Assembly (NCBI RefSeq): GCF_036250695.1
Contig: NZ_CP109427.1
Coordinates: forward strand, 7,874,001-7,938,000
Length of the DNA: 64,000 nt
Direction: 5' to 3'
From: Streptomyces sp. NBC_01497
GTDB taxonomy: Bacteria > Actinomycetota > Actinomycetes > Streptomycetales > Streptomycetaceae
The stretch's first letter is position 1. Each line of letters begins with the position of its first letter. The translations under genes and the position numbers were made by a program. Shown here piece after piece: positions 1 to 8,484 of this stretch. The notes beneath the pieces are model-generated. The model was not told where the DNA came from. It saw only the letters and a program-made list of their open reading frames with translations, and made no database searches.

Positions 1-943
1 GCGCGGACGCGTCGCCGGGCTTCTCGGCGACCAGGCCCAGGTCCAGATGCGTGAGGCGTGCCAGGAGGGAGACGATGGCCGAAGCGGGGACGTCGTGGCC
101 GTGGACGACGTGGTACGTGTCGACCCCGGCCGAGGCAGGCCGGCTGGCCAGCCGCAGCATGATCTCGGCCGCGTCCTCGACCGGCATCAGGTTCAGATGA
201 CCGTGCGGGTGTCCCACCAGCCGCATCCGGGGGCGGTGGCCCCCGGGGGCGCCGTCGCCGTCGAGACCGGCGGTGCGCATCGAGTCGCGCAGGATCCGCT
301 CGATGACCTGAAGGGGGTGCGCGGGCAGGTCCGGGTGCGCGGGCAGGTCCGTGACCAGGATGCTCGGCCGCACCACCACGACCGGGCGGCCGTGTTCCCG
401 TGACCACGCGCGCACCAGCCGCTCCGCCTCGTACTTGGATCGCTCGTAGGCGTTCTCGAAGCCGTACGTGTCGTCCAGCTCGTCCTCGTACGCGACACCC
501 TCACGCCGTGCCCCGGCCACGAAGGAGGTGCTGACGTGGCGGATCAGGGGGCGTCGGCGCCCAGCGGCGGCCAACTCCAGTACGTGCCGGGTCCCTTCGA
601 CGTTGATGCGGCGCAGCTGTGCCAGATCCCCTTCGAGGTTGATGCTTCCCGCGCTGTGCCAGATCGCGTCGATCCCGTCGGCCAGTTCCTGGAAGTCGTC
701 CCCGGACAGCCCCAGTCGCGGCTGCTCCAGTTCGATCTCCACCACGCGGAGCCGGCCGGGGAGCGATGCGATCAGGGCGTCCTCTGTGCCGGACAGTTCG
801 AGGAACCGCGTGATGCGGTGCCGGGCATCGCCGGAGCCCGCGTGGGTCAGGACCGTCAACGACGCTTGTGTCGCGAGTAGCCGGCGCAGGAGGCGGAGCC
901 CGAGGAACCCGGTGGCGCCGGTGAGGGCGACGTGCACGACCAT
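1..943 (-). CDS. Extended SDR / thioester-reductase-like oxidoreductase (C-terminus off window)
   Basis: The gene starts at an ATG whose codon occupies 943-941 and reads leftwards without a stop to the window edge, so at least 314 residues are present and the C-terminus is missing. The N-terminus carries the Rossmann nucleotide-binding motif TGATGFLG. A YERSK segment further in fits the SDR catalytic YxxxK, preceded by a serine-rich HVSTSF strand. The overall arrangement matches the NAD_binding_4 (male sterility / fatty acyl-CoA reductase / NRPS thioester reductase) branch of extended SDRs. Such proteins reduce acyl thioesters to aldehydes or alcohols, or act as epimerases. It is divergent from a wax-ester-synthase-like gene, which favours an acyl-reductase role (inference). 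The substrate cannot be read from the sequence. Confidence 0.8.
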   Translation of the reverse strand, partial: MVVHVALTGATGFLGLRLLRRLLATQASLTVLTHAGSGDARHRITRFLELSGTEDALIASLPGRLRVVEIELEQPRLGLSGDDFQELADGIDAIWHSAGSINLEGDLAQLRRINVEGTRHVLELAAAGRRRPLIRHVSTSFVAGARREGVAYEDELDDTYGFENAYERSKYEAERLVRAWSREHGRPVVVVRPSILVTDLPAHPDLPAHPLQVIERILRDSMRTAGLDGDGAPGGHRPRMRLVGHPHGHLNLMPVEDAAEIMLRLASRPASAGVDTYHVVHGHDVPASAIVSLLARLTHLDLGLVAEKPGDASA

Positions 944-1552
944 GACTCCAAGGGCCTGGAAGAGGACAGGGACGCACACGGTGGTGCGGACGGCCGGCGG
1001 CCGACAGGGTCCGTCCCGCTCACGCGGGGCGAGCCGGTTGCCCCTCGTCCCCGGGCGTGCCCGGGCCCGGGGTTCACCGACTCAAGAGGAACAGTGGCAG
1101 TCGATGAGGGGAGACGGGGAGCCCCTGCCCCCGCAGCTCACCCGAACGGTGTACTCCGGGCGGGTGCCCGGCTGACGTCCTGTGGCGCGTGTGACAGCAA
1201 CGGCCGGTGCGTACAGGCTCGATGACACGGGCGCCGGCTGCAGCGAGGTCCAGAGCTCCGTCATCATTTCGGGTGAGCCGGCGGACGCTGCCCCGGGAGG
1301 TGGTTCTGGCGGCTCGGGGGCGGGCTGACGAGCGGCGCACGCCGGACGGCTTCGCCGTGGCGCCACTGGCGGGCCGGCGGACCGCGTGCGGGAGCGGCTG
1401 CGGGGCGGGCGGGTGCCCCGATATAACCCTGCGGGTACGAGACGACCGCGGGTGGACGGCGTGGTACGAGCCGGGCCGGCCCCTCGGTGCCGCGCGCCCC
1501 GACCGGCTGCCCCCGTCCGTTCGCGTGCACGCCGACGAGAACTGGAGCCTTC
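944..1552. other. Divergent intergenic region, no supported gene
   Basis: This stretch separates the two divergent starts at 943 and 1553. An AT-rich island within it contains TATAAC at 1422-1427, a reasonable -10 hexamer for the rightward gene, but no convincing -35 lies 16-18 bases before it. Open frames across the region are continuations of frames overlapping the neighbouring genes and lack protein-like composition. Confidence 0.4.
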
Positions 1553-2863
1553 ATGACCGTGCCTGCTCAGCCCGTTCCGTCCGTCCGTCACCGCACACAC
1601 TCCGTGGACCGCGCGTTCCTCAACCTGGAACGGACACATCCGCACGTCCGCTGGGACGCCGGCGGGGTGGCGTATCTGAGCGGCCCCCCGCCGAGCCTGG
1701 CGGATCTGCGCGCGTACGTGGACCTGTGCCTGCCCGGACTCCCCATGTTCACCACCCGTGTGGAGGGCGCCCCCCGGCGCTCCTGGTGGCTGCCGGACGC
1801 CGACTTCACCGTGGAACGGCATGTCCACGAAGCGGTCGCGGACGGACCGGCCCAGTGGGAGTCCGCCATGGACACGGCGCTCAACGCGCCCTTCTCGCCC
1901 GGCGCCCGGTGGGGGATCTGGCTCGTCCACGGCCACTCGCCCGACACGTACGCGGTCTGCTACCGGTTCCAGCACGCCTGCCAGGACGGATCGGCCGCGG
2001 CGCTCGCTTTCCGGACCCTGCTGGGCGAAGGCGAACCGTCCTTGCGCCCCGCGCTGCGGTCCGGCCGCCGCGCCGACCTGCCGCGGCGCGCGGGGCTCGC
2101 CATCGGCCTGGCCGCGAAGTTCGGGCTCGCCGCCCTCACCACACGCCGTCGCGGACCGGCCGAGCCGTACACGCCGACGGGCGTCAGGCGAGTGCTGCGG
2201 GGCCGTGTACCGCTGGAGAGTCTGCGGCGGATCGGCGGGGCGGGGGGCGGATCGGCTCACGACGCCCATCTCGCGGCGCTCGCCGGGGCGTTGTCCTGCT
2301 GGTCGGCGCGGTCCGGGGTGCCGCTGCCGCGGATCTCGGCGCTGATGCCCGTCGACGCCCGGCGGCCGGACGACGAACAGACCTGGGGCAACCGCTGTTT
2401 CGCCCTGCCGGTGGAACTGCCGGTGGACCCCGCTCCCGGCCGTCCCGGGGGGCCCTCGCAGGCCGACCTGCCGCTGTGGCGGCTGGAGCGTGTGATGGCG
2501 GCGACCGCGAGGCTGAGACGCGAGCCGTGGCGACAGGCCATCCAGGACCTGGTCAGGTTCATGCCCGATCGTCCGACCGAGTGGTACATGCGGGGGGTCT
2601 TCTCGTCACGGGTGACCGACATCCTGGCGACATCGATGCCGCTGGCCGACGAGGCGGGTCTGGGCGCGACCCGGGTGACCGGGACGGTCCTGCTCCCCCT
2701 TCTCCTGCCCGGACACCTCTTCGGAGTGGGCCTGTCGTTCTTCGGCAGCTGGGCCGAGGTGTCCTTCATGACCGACAGCGGCCTCCCCCTGGCGCAGCGG
2801 CTGCCGGGCCTGTGGGAACAGGCCGTGGCGGAACTGGATGAGGCCTCGGCGCGCGCCGCGTGA
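1553..2863 (+). CDS. Wax ester synthase / diacylglycerol acyltransferase-like protein
   Basis: This is a 436-residue member of the WS/DGAT (condensation-domain fold) family, which transfers acyl groups from acyl-CoA to long-chain alcohols or diacylglycerol. The ATG at 1553 is chosen because GGAG lies at 1545-1548, although the frame opens earlier. The active-site motif HHxxxDG appears as QHACQDG. The second, catalytic histidine is His141 and the DG pair is kept, but the first histidine is glutamine. The C-terminal half has the usual NxR-poor, SNVPGP-like region replaced by a divergent segment (FSSRVTDI), so the substrate may differ from classic wax synthases. It is divergent from an acyl-reductase-like SDR, and together they could make and esterify a fatty alcohol (inference). 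Confidence 0.75.
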   Translation: MTVPAQPVPSVRHRTHSVDRAFLNLERTHPHVRWDAGGVAYLSGPPPSLADLRAYVDLCLPGLPMFTTRVEGAPRRSWWLPDADFTVERHVHEAVADGPAQWESAMDTALNAPFSPGARWGIWLVHGHSPDTYAVCYRFQHACQDGSAAALAFRTLLGEGEPSLRPALRSGRRADLPRRAGLAIGLAAKFGLAALTTRRRGPAEPYTPTGVRRVLRGRVPLESLRRIGGAGGGSAHDAHLAALAGALSCWSARSGVPLPRISALMPVDARRPDDEQTWGNRCFALPVELPVDPAPGRPGGPSQADLPLWRLERVMAATARLRREPWRQAIQDLVRFMPDRPTEWYMRGVFSSRVTDILATSMPLADEAGLGATRVTGTVLLPLLLPGHLFGVGLSFFGSWAEVSFMTDSGLPLAQRLPGLWEQAVAELDEASARAA

Positions 2864-3027
2864 GCGCGGCGGGCGGTGCGGCGTACGCCCGGGAGCCCCT
2901 TCCTGAGTCGTTTCGGGCAGTCACCCCGTGCCCCGCCACCTGGTCCGGCTGCGATCGGCACACGCGGGTGGGGAAGCCCCCGGCCGGGGTGGGCGGGCCC
3001 GGGCGGGCCGTCGCCCGGGTGGAAGCG

Positions 3028-3071
3028 GGTGGTGCGGGCGAAGGGGCTTGAGGCCCCTCGTCCGCACCACC
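3028..3071 (+). terminator. Long GC hairpin downstream of the acyltransferase gene
   Basis: The arms GGTGGTGCGG and CCGCACCACC are perfect and the inner part pairs with only a wobble and one mismatch, giving a stem of about 20 bp around a TTGA loop. There is no U tract, as is usual for streptomycete terminators. It lies about 165 bases past the stop codon at 2863. Confidence 0.6.
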
Positions 3072-3148
3072 GTGAGATCTTCTCGCCGGCGCCGGCCATC
3101 GAAGACGGGCGCAACCCCCGGGGCGGGACGGCCCTGGACGGCACTGGC

Positions 3149-3246
3149 GGGGCGGCACCGGCGGGGCGGCACCGGCAGGGCGGCACCGGCGGGGCGGCAC
3201 CGGCAGGGCGGCACCGGCGGGGCGGCACCGGCAGGGCGGCACCGGC
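3149..3246. repeat. 14-bp tandem repeat, seven units
   Basis: Seven contiguous copies of the unit RGGGCGGCACCGGC (R = G or A) run from 3149. The first base reads G,G,A,G,A,G,A, so the later units form a 28-bp higher-order dimer. A degenerate unit precedes the array and another follows. Because 14 is not a multiple of three, the array shifts frame and is not a peptide repeat. Confidence 0.9.
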
Positions 3247-3266
3247 GAGGTGGCACCACCTCGCCG
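3243..3266. other. Perfect 11-bp inverted repeat at the end of the tandem array
   Basis: CGGCGAGGTGG and CCACCTCGCCG face each other across two bases. This could be a bidirectional terminator or a protein-binding palindrome. Its left arm overlaps the last tandem unit, so part of the symmetry may arise from the array. Confidence 0.5.
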
Positions 3267-3430
3267 CCGCGCGCCGGGACCTCCAACAGGCGGAGATTCC
3301 CGGCAAGTCGGCCGCCGAGGCGCTGTCCTCGCCCGTCGCGGGCGCAGTCCGGCCCTGCTTGTTCAAAGCCGTTCCCATGTCGCCGCACACTCATTGACGC
3401 TGCGCACCCACGGTGATTCACTTCGTGTCT

Positions 3431-3442
3431 GAGAGCGCTCTC
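3431..3442. promoter_or_regulatory. LacI-family operator candidate GAGAGCGCTCTC
   Basis: A perfect 12-bp palindrome with the central CG typical of LacI/GalR operators lies about 55 bases before the start of the exported beta-helix protein at 3497. Neither LacI gene in the window is adjacent, and the sites next to those two genes are of different sequence. The regulator is therefore probably elsewhere. Confidence 0.6.
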
Positions 3443-3496
3443 TCGCGGTTGGGGACCAGCCGCGGTCCCCTCCATCCACCATGTTCAGGGAGAGCC

Positions 3497-5305
3497 GTGT
3501 CCGTGATTCCCACTCGCCGTTCCATGCTCCGCGGGGCTGCAGTCGCCGCCGCGGCGCCGCTGGTCGGCGGCGTCCTCGCCGGGTCAGCCTCCGCGTCGCC
3601 CGTGTCCACCGGTTCCGGGCACGGCAGCGCCGCCGGCCTCGGTCCGAACGTCCTGGTCTTCGACCCGTCGATGGGCGACGCGGCGATCCAGGCCCGGGTG
3701 GACGCCGTGTTCGCCACCCAGCAGTCCAACCAGTTCGGCAGCGAACGGTACGCCCTGGCCTTCCTGCCGGGTACGTACAAGGTCGATGTCAACGTCGGCT
3801 TCTACACCCACGTCCTCGGCCTCGGTCAGAACCCCGGCGACGTCGTGATCAACGGCCATGTCACGGTCGACGCCCAGTGGCTTGAGGGGAACGGGACACA
3901 GAACTTCTGGCGCACCGCCGAGAACCTGACCATCGTGCCGCCCGACGGGCTGGAGCGCTGGGCGGTCGCCCAGGCGGGGCCGATGCGCCGCGTCCACATC
4001 AAGGGGAACATGACCCTGTGGCCGAGTCCGCCCGGCAACCAGTGGTCCAGCGGGGGATTCCTGGCCGACAGCGTGGTGGACGGGCAGGTGGAATCGGGTT
4101 CGCAGCAGCAGTGGCTGTCGCGCAACGACACCTTCGGCAGCTGGACCGGCTCCAACTGGAACATGGTGTTCGTCGGTGTGCAGGGCGCCCCCGCCCAGTC
4201 GTTCCCCACCCCTCCGTACACCACGGTCGACCGCACCCCGGTGGTGCGGGAGAAGCCGTTCCTCACCGCTGACCGCCACGGCGACTACCAGGTGTTCGTG
4301 CCCGCGCTGCGCCGGGAGAGCACCGGCACGAGCTGGGCCCGCGGAAGGGCGGAGGGGCGCAGCGTCCCGCTGTCCCAGTTCCACGTGGCCAGACCGGGCG
4401 ACTCGGTCGCCGCCATCAACCTGGCCCTCGCCCTGGGCAAGCACCTTCTCATCACGCCGGGTGTCTACTCGCTCGCATCGCCCCTGCGGGTCGTCCGTCC
4501 CGGCACCGTGGTCCTGGGCCTGGGCCTTGCCACATTGCGCTCCACGCACGGCAACACCGTCATGGAGGTCGCCGACGTCCCCGGTGTCAGCGTCGCCGGT
4601 GTGCTCTTCGAGGCGGGCTCGGCCCACACCCCCGTGCTGCTGCGCGTCGGCCACGGGCCCAGCCTGTTCCGTCACACCACCGACCCCACCGCGCTGTTCG
4701 ATGTGTACGCGCGGATCGGCGGCGCCGTGCCCGGCGGCGCGGACATCAGCGTCCAGATCGACAGCAACGACGTGATCTGCGACAACCTCTGGCTCTGGCG
4801 TGCCGACCACGGCCTCGACGACACCGTGGGCTGGGCGGTCAACCCGGCCGGCACCGGCATCGTCGTGAACGGGGACCACGTCACCGCGTACGCGCTTGCC
4901 GTCGAGCACTACCAGAACTACGAGGTGCTCTGGCAGGGCGAGCACGGCAACACGTACTTCTTCCAGAACGAGCACCCCTACGATGTCCCGACCCAGTCGG
5001 CCTGGCGCCACGGCTCCACCCTGGGCTACGCCGCCTACAAGGTCGCCGACCGCGTCAGGAACCACCACGCCTGGGGTCTTGGCAGCTACTGCTTCTTCAA
5101 CCTCAACGCGGACATCTACACCGACCGGGCCTACGAGCTCCCCGACACGCCCGGCGTCGTCTTCACGGACCTGATGACCGTCTGCCTCAACGGCGCGGGC
5201 GGGGGAGGCATCCTGCACTGCGTCAACAACACCGGTGACCCGGTCCAGAACGGTTTCGGCACGTACAACATGACGTCGTACTCCGACGGCACCGGGAGCG
5301 TGTGA
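3497..5305 (+). CDS. Tat-exported right-handed beta-helix protein (putative polysaccharide-active)
   Basis: This is a protein of about 602 residues. The start is taken as GTG 3497, after AGGGAGA at 3487-3493; GTG 3503 is an equally possible alternative. The N-terminus has the twin-arginine motif RRSMLRG, an alanine-rich core and an ASAS cleavage region, so it should be exported by the Tat system. The mature part is rich in repeated short beta strands (for example GYLG-, VVING-, and TGIVVNGDHV-like turns). This is the pattern of pectate-lyase-like or GH55-like beta-helix proteins, a family that streptomycete genomes often label adenylyl cyclase or coagulation factor 5/8 protein with little support. 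A carbohydrate role is inferred from the fold, the export signal and the LacI-type operator upstream. A perfect hairpin at 5335-5370 follows the gene. Confidence 0.7.
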   Translation: MSVIPTRRSMLRGAAVAAAAPLVGGVLAGSASASPVSTGSGHGSAAGLGPNVLVFDPSMGDAAIQARVDAVFATQQSNQFGSERYALAFLPGTYKVDVNVGFYTHVLGLGQNPGDVVINGHVTVDAQWLEGNGTQNFWRTAENLTIVPPDGLERWAVAQAGPMRRVHIKGNMTLWPSPPGNQWSSGGFLADSVVDGQVESGSQQQWLSRNDTFGSWTGSNWNMVFVGVQGAPAQSFPTPPYTTVDRTPVVREKPFLTADRHGDYQVFVPALRRESTGTSWARGRAEGRSVPLSQFHVARPGDSVAAINLALALGKHLLITPGVYSLASPLRVVRPGTVVLGLGLATLRSTHGNTVMEVADVPGVSVAGVLFEAGSAHTPVLLRVGHGPSLFRHTTDPTALFDVYARIGGAVPGGADISVQIDSNDVICDNLWLWRADHGLDDTVGWAVNPAGTGIVVNGDHVTAYALAVEHYQNYEVLWQGEHGNTYFFQNEHPYDVPTQSAWRHGSTLGYAAYKVADRVRNHHAWGLGSYCFFNLNADIYTDRAYELPDTPGVVFTDLMTVCLNGAGGGGILHCVNNTGDPVQNGFGTYNMTSYSDGTGSV

Positions 5306-5334
5306 GCGAACTCGTCGGCTGTGAGCCGGAGTCA

Positions 5335-5370
5335 GGGGAGGGCGGTCGCCGGGGGGCGACCGCCCTCCCC
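5335..5370. terminator. Bidirectional terminator between convergent genes
   Basis: Two perfectly complementary 16-base arms (GGGGAGGGCGGTCGCC and its complement) enclose a GGGG loop. The hairpin sits between the stop at 5305 and the converging stop at 5390, so it can serve both genes. Confidence 0.85.
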
Positions 5371-5389
5371 GCTCTGTGCGCGGGGTGCC

Positions 5390-5746
5390 TCAGGCATCGA
5401 ACTTGCGGTAGGTGGGGTCGAGGTCGCGGATCTCGACGGAGGCGTGCAGGGCCGTGCCGCCGTCGGTCTTCACGTGCCGGCGCACCTGCTCCAGCAACGT
5501 GTCGGCCAGGCGGGTCCGCGTCTCCTCGGTGCGACCGGCGAGCAGTCCGACCGTGACGTGGACGACCGCGTGGCCGTCGGTGTCGTGGCCGACGACCGTG
5601 ATGGGGCAGGGACGGAACAGCGTCTTGCACGCCTCGGGCTTGGCGGCCGCGATCTCGATGGCGGCGGTGTGCAGCTCGTGCGCGAGGGCGGCGGGGTCGA
5701 AAGCGCCCGTCAGGTCGGCGGAATGGTCAACGGTGATCTGCGGCAT
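5390..5746 (-). CDS. 5-carboxymethyl-2-hydroxymuconate isomerase / tautomerase-like protein
   Basis: This 118-residue protein starts at ATG 5746-5744 and begins MPQITVDHS, with the N-terminal proline after methionine that acts as general base in the tautomerase superfamily. Length and pattern match CHMI (HpaF)-type isomerases, which shift a double bond in homoprotocatechuate degradation. No other hpa-type gene is present, so the protein may act on a different keto-enol substrate. The frame continues upstream but without a better start. Confidence 0.65.
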   Translation of the reverse strand: MPQITVDHSADLTGAFDPAALAHELHTAAIEIAAAKPEACKTLFRPCPITVVGHDTDGHAVVHVTVGLLAGRTEETRTRLADTLLEQVRRHVKTDGGTALHASVEIRDLDPTYRKFDA

Positions 5747-6191
5747 GGGCGTTCCCTGGGGCTTCCTCGTGCGGGCGAGGGCTGGTCGGGTGGCGGAGCC
5801 GTGTGAGCGCCGCCACGATGGGGCGACGAGTCTATCCGGGGACGTTCGGCGCACCGACCCGCAGGGTTGACCCTGGGGCCGGCGGGTGCCCGCCCTTCGC
5901 GTGCGGAACGCCGCCACCGCTGGTGGATGTGGTGGCAGTTGCGGAACAAGTCCCCCGGTGGGTCGCCGCGTTCAGCGACCAGGGCGGCTGCCTGCGCAGG
6001 GGCGCCGGCCGTGCTCCGCCAGGGCGGGCCACCGCAAGCGGGTGTTCCGGGGGCTCCGGTGGCCGAGGGCGCGAGGCTGCCCGGACGCATGCGCCCGGAG
6101 AGCTCCTGGGCCCTGTCGGCCTGCCGACAGCGGATCGCCTCGCCCGCCGGCTGGCGCGTGCCGCACACTCAAGCCCTTCGAGAATCCGTGA
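5747..6191. other. Intergenic region, no gene supported
   Basis: All six frames contain only arginine- and proline-rich shadow reading frames. No repeat or strong promoter was recognised. Confidence 0.4.
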
Positions 6192-6605
6192 TCATTCGCA
6201 GGCCAGCCGGAACGTGACCTCCTGGGCGGGAAGGTCCGGATCCGCCTCAAGGGTGACCCGCATGCCCGGTTGGGGCTGCGACAGGTAGGGCCACGTCTCA
6301 CTGCGGGACCGGTTCACCAGGGGCGCGGTCACACAGAAGTCCTCCGCCATCCGCACCACGACCACGTACTTCTTGTCCGCCGGCGGCCCCGACGCCCGCA
6401 CCTTCAGCAGGGTGCCACCACCGCTGCTCGCCGTGCGCACCAGGCGGTTCGAGGAGCACACAGGACACAGCATCCGCTGGTAGGACGGGGTTTCGCACCA
6501 TTCACACCGCCGGAAGTGCAGGACGCCGTGGCGGACGGGCTGCCAGATCGCGGGCTTGCCTGTCCCGGCGCCGAGGACGAGCGGGACGTCGTACTGACGA
6601 AGCAT
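6192..6605 (-). CDS. Zinc-ribbon / OB-fold (DUF35-type) protein
   Basis: The protein has 137 residues and starts at ATG 6605 behind GAGGAG with eight-base spacing. An N-terminal helix is followed by a rubredoxin-like zinc ribbon with CEWC and CPVC pairs, then a beta-rich C-terminal half (VVVVRMAEDFCVTAPL) consistent with an OB fold. DUF35 proteins bind acyl-CoA and partner with thiolases or acyl-CoA dehydrogenases, but no such partner is adjacent here. It is divergent from the TetR gene, and a palindrome lies in the shared promoter region, so TetR may control it (inference). Confidence 0.65.
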   Translation of the reverse strand: MLRQYDVPLVLGAGTGKPAIWQPVRHGVLHFRRCEWCETPSYQRMLCPVCSSNRLVRTASSGGGTLLKVRASGPPADKKYVVVVRMAEDFCVTAPLVNRSRSETWPYLSQPQPGMRVTLEADPDLPAQEVTFRLACE

Positions 6606-6747
6606 GGAATCAGCTCCTCGTGAGGGGTGCCGGAGGTCGTCGACGGTCGGCGTCGAGGGCGGAGGGCGCGGGACGGGGGCGGGAGGTGCGAGTCGCCGAG
6701 CGCAACCGCGTCGTCCGGGGCCCGCCGAGTGAGGCTTTGGTACTCGA

Positions 6748-6763
6748 TACCGAAAATACGGTA
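6748..6763. promoter_or_regulatory. TetR-type operator candidate
   Basis: TACCGAAAATACGGTA has perfect five-base arms (TACCG/CGGTA) in an unusually AT-rich spot between the divergent zinc-ribbon and TetR genes. This is the expected place for an autoregulatory TetR site. Confidence 0.5.
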
Positions 6764-6885
6764 CTCAGTCCTATCGCCCATGGCAACCGTTCCGGTCGCA
6801 CGTTTCGCGGTGCGCGGCCATCCGCCCACCCGGGCGCGGGGTGCTGACTGGCTCCGCGCTCTTGTTCCGGGCGATGATGGCCGTC

Positions 6886-7569
6886 ATGAGTAAGCCAGCG
6901 GCAAAGGACCGTCTAGCGGACGCGGCTTTCGCGCTGTTCGACGAGCGTGGTTACGAACAGACCACCATCGACGACATCGCCGAGCGGGCCGGGCTGGGGC
7001 GTACGACGTTCTTCCGTCACTACCGCACCAAGGAAGACGTGATCTTCCCCGATCACGACAGGATGCTCGACCTCGTCAGGCAGCGGCTCGACGCCTCGTC
7101 CGAGGGTGCGGCGCTGCTGGCGATCTCCGAAGCGGTCCGGCAGGTGCTGGCCCATTACGTCGAGGAAGGGGATCTCGCGCGCCGACGCTACCGGCTGACG
7201 AGCCGGGTCCCGGCCCTGCGCGAGCGTGAGATCGTCAGCGTCGCGCGCTACCAGCGGCTGTTCCGGAGCTTCATCTCCTCCGGCTTCAGCAAGGAGTCCC
7301 CTTCCGCTGAGCTCCGGGCGGAGTTGATGTCGGCCGCCGTGGTCGCGGCGCACAACCATGTGCTGCGCCGATGGCTGCGTGAGGAGACGGCCGACCCGCT
7401 CGCCGAGATGGAGGAGGCCATGCGGGAGGTGCTCACCCTGTTCCCGGCCGAGCGACTGAGAGGTGCCGGGGAGACGGGCGCGACGGTCGTGGCCTTTCGC
7501 ACCTCGCGTGACGTCGAGTCCCTCATCCCTTTGTTGCGCCGGGCCATCGAGGGAGCCGACGACGTCTGA
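6886..7569 (+). CDS. TetR-family transcriptional regulator
   Basis: From ATG 6886 the product has 227 residues. In-frame ATGs at 6874 and 6877 are alternatives and no start has a strong ribosome-binding site. Residues about 5-50 form the TetR helix-turn-helix, with the diagnostic run TTIDDIAERAGLGRTTFFRH followed by KEDV. The helical C-terminal ligand domain is not specific enough to predict the inducer. It probably represses itself and the divergent zinc-ribbon gene through the palindrome at 6748-6763. Confidence 0.85.
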   Translation: MSKPAAKDRLADAAFALFDERGYEQTTIDDIAERAGLGRTTFFRHYRTKEDVIFPDHDRMLDLVRQRLDASSEGAALLAISEAVRQVLAHYVEEGDLARRRYRLTSRVPALREREIVSVARYQRLFRSFISSGFSKESPSAELRAELMSAAVVAAHNHVLRRWLREETADPLAEMEEAMREVLTLFPAERLRGAGETGATVVAFRTSRDVESLIPLLRRAIEGADDV

Positions 7570-7728
7570 GTACCCGATGTCGCGGAGGGGACCCCACGAC
7601 CACGACGTTGCGGGAGGCGCCCGTTCCCGATCGGCTTCGCCCGCAGACGTCGTACGGGACGGTGACGGCCGGCGCGTCACGGCGTAGGGCGCCCGAGGGC
7701 CGCCCGTGTCGTCGTCGCGGGGGCGTCC

Positions 7729-8484
7729 TCAATCCTCCCGGCACCGCCGCGCGAGGTGCACGGTGATGTCGGCGACCATCCCGACCCTCTCCGGCAGGAC
7801 CCTGGTGATCCGGCTGAACGCGAGTTCGCGCTCCGGGGCCGGCAGGATCAGATAGGCGGAGACGGTCGACAGGTGGTTGACGTAGTCGCGCGCGCTCATC
7901 GTCAAGCGGCGCTCGATCAGGGACTGTTGAACATCGGTGAACCAGGCGGACCGCTGCAGCTCCGTACCCGGCCACTGCATGGCGTGGTCCGCGGGCGTCC
8001 CGTCCGGAGAGCGGATCTCATCGCTCTCCAAGAACGGCGCCCGTGCCGTGCGGACGGCTTCCTCCACGGCCGGGTCGGCCAGCCGGACCGGTCCGCCGAA
8101 CGAGGCGAAGACACCGCCCGGCTCCAGCAGCGCGGCCGTGCGTGACCACCGACCCTCCGGCTTCGTCCAGTGCAGTGCCGCCGCCGCGTAGACCAGCTCG
8201 TACGTCTCGCCCGGCCGTACGTCCTCGAACGTGGCCTGCACCGTCCTGACGCCTGCCGGTACGTGCTTGCGCAGTTCCGCGAGCATGGCCCCGTCCGGCT
8301 CGGTCGCGGTGACCGTCACGCCCTGTTGAGCGAACAAGCCGTCCCGGCGCCGATCTCCAGGGCGGTCCGTATCGGATGGCCCGCGTACGCCGTCACCCTG
8401 TCGAACAGCTCCACGGGATACCCCGGCCGAAACCGTTCGTACGCTTGCGCCACCACTCCGAAGCCACGTGCGCGACCAGACATG
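7729..8484 (-). pseudogene. Class I SAM methyltransferase, frameshifted by deletion in motif I
   Basis: The N-terminal part starts at ATG 8484 and reads into the SAM-binding strand as EIGAGT, then runs out of frame near 8340. The continuation, beginning LFAQQGV and ending at 7729, lies in another frame. Alignment to the usual EIGAGTGKATRLFAQ pattern shows about 13 nucleotides missing between the ACG and TTC codons. This removes the GxGxxT glycine loop and shifts the frame. The rest, including ALHWT and PGGVFASFG, is normal for a methyltransferase of this family. Either the gene is dead or the sequence has an assembly error at this point. Confidence 0.75.

Noticed and set aside
1422..1438. GGGTAC next to TATAAC considered as a sigma-B promoter
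   Set aside because: No GNNT lies 14-16 bases upstream of the GGGTAC.
1082..2269. Long minus-strand ORF opposite the WS/DGAT-like gene
   Set aside because: It has arginine/proline-rich composition with no family resemblance, while the plus strand has a recognisable domain and ribosome-binding site.
3584..5218. 544-codon minus-strand ORF opposite the beta-helix gene
   Set aside because: It is Val/Asp/Gly-biased, as expected for the complement of a high-GC gene. The plus strand has a signal peptide and a conserved pattern.
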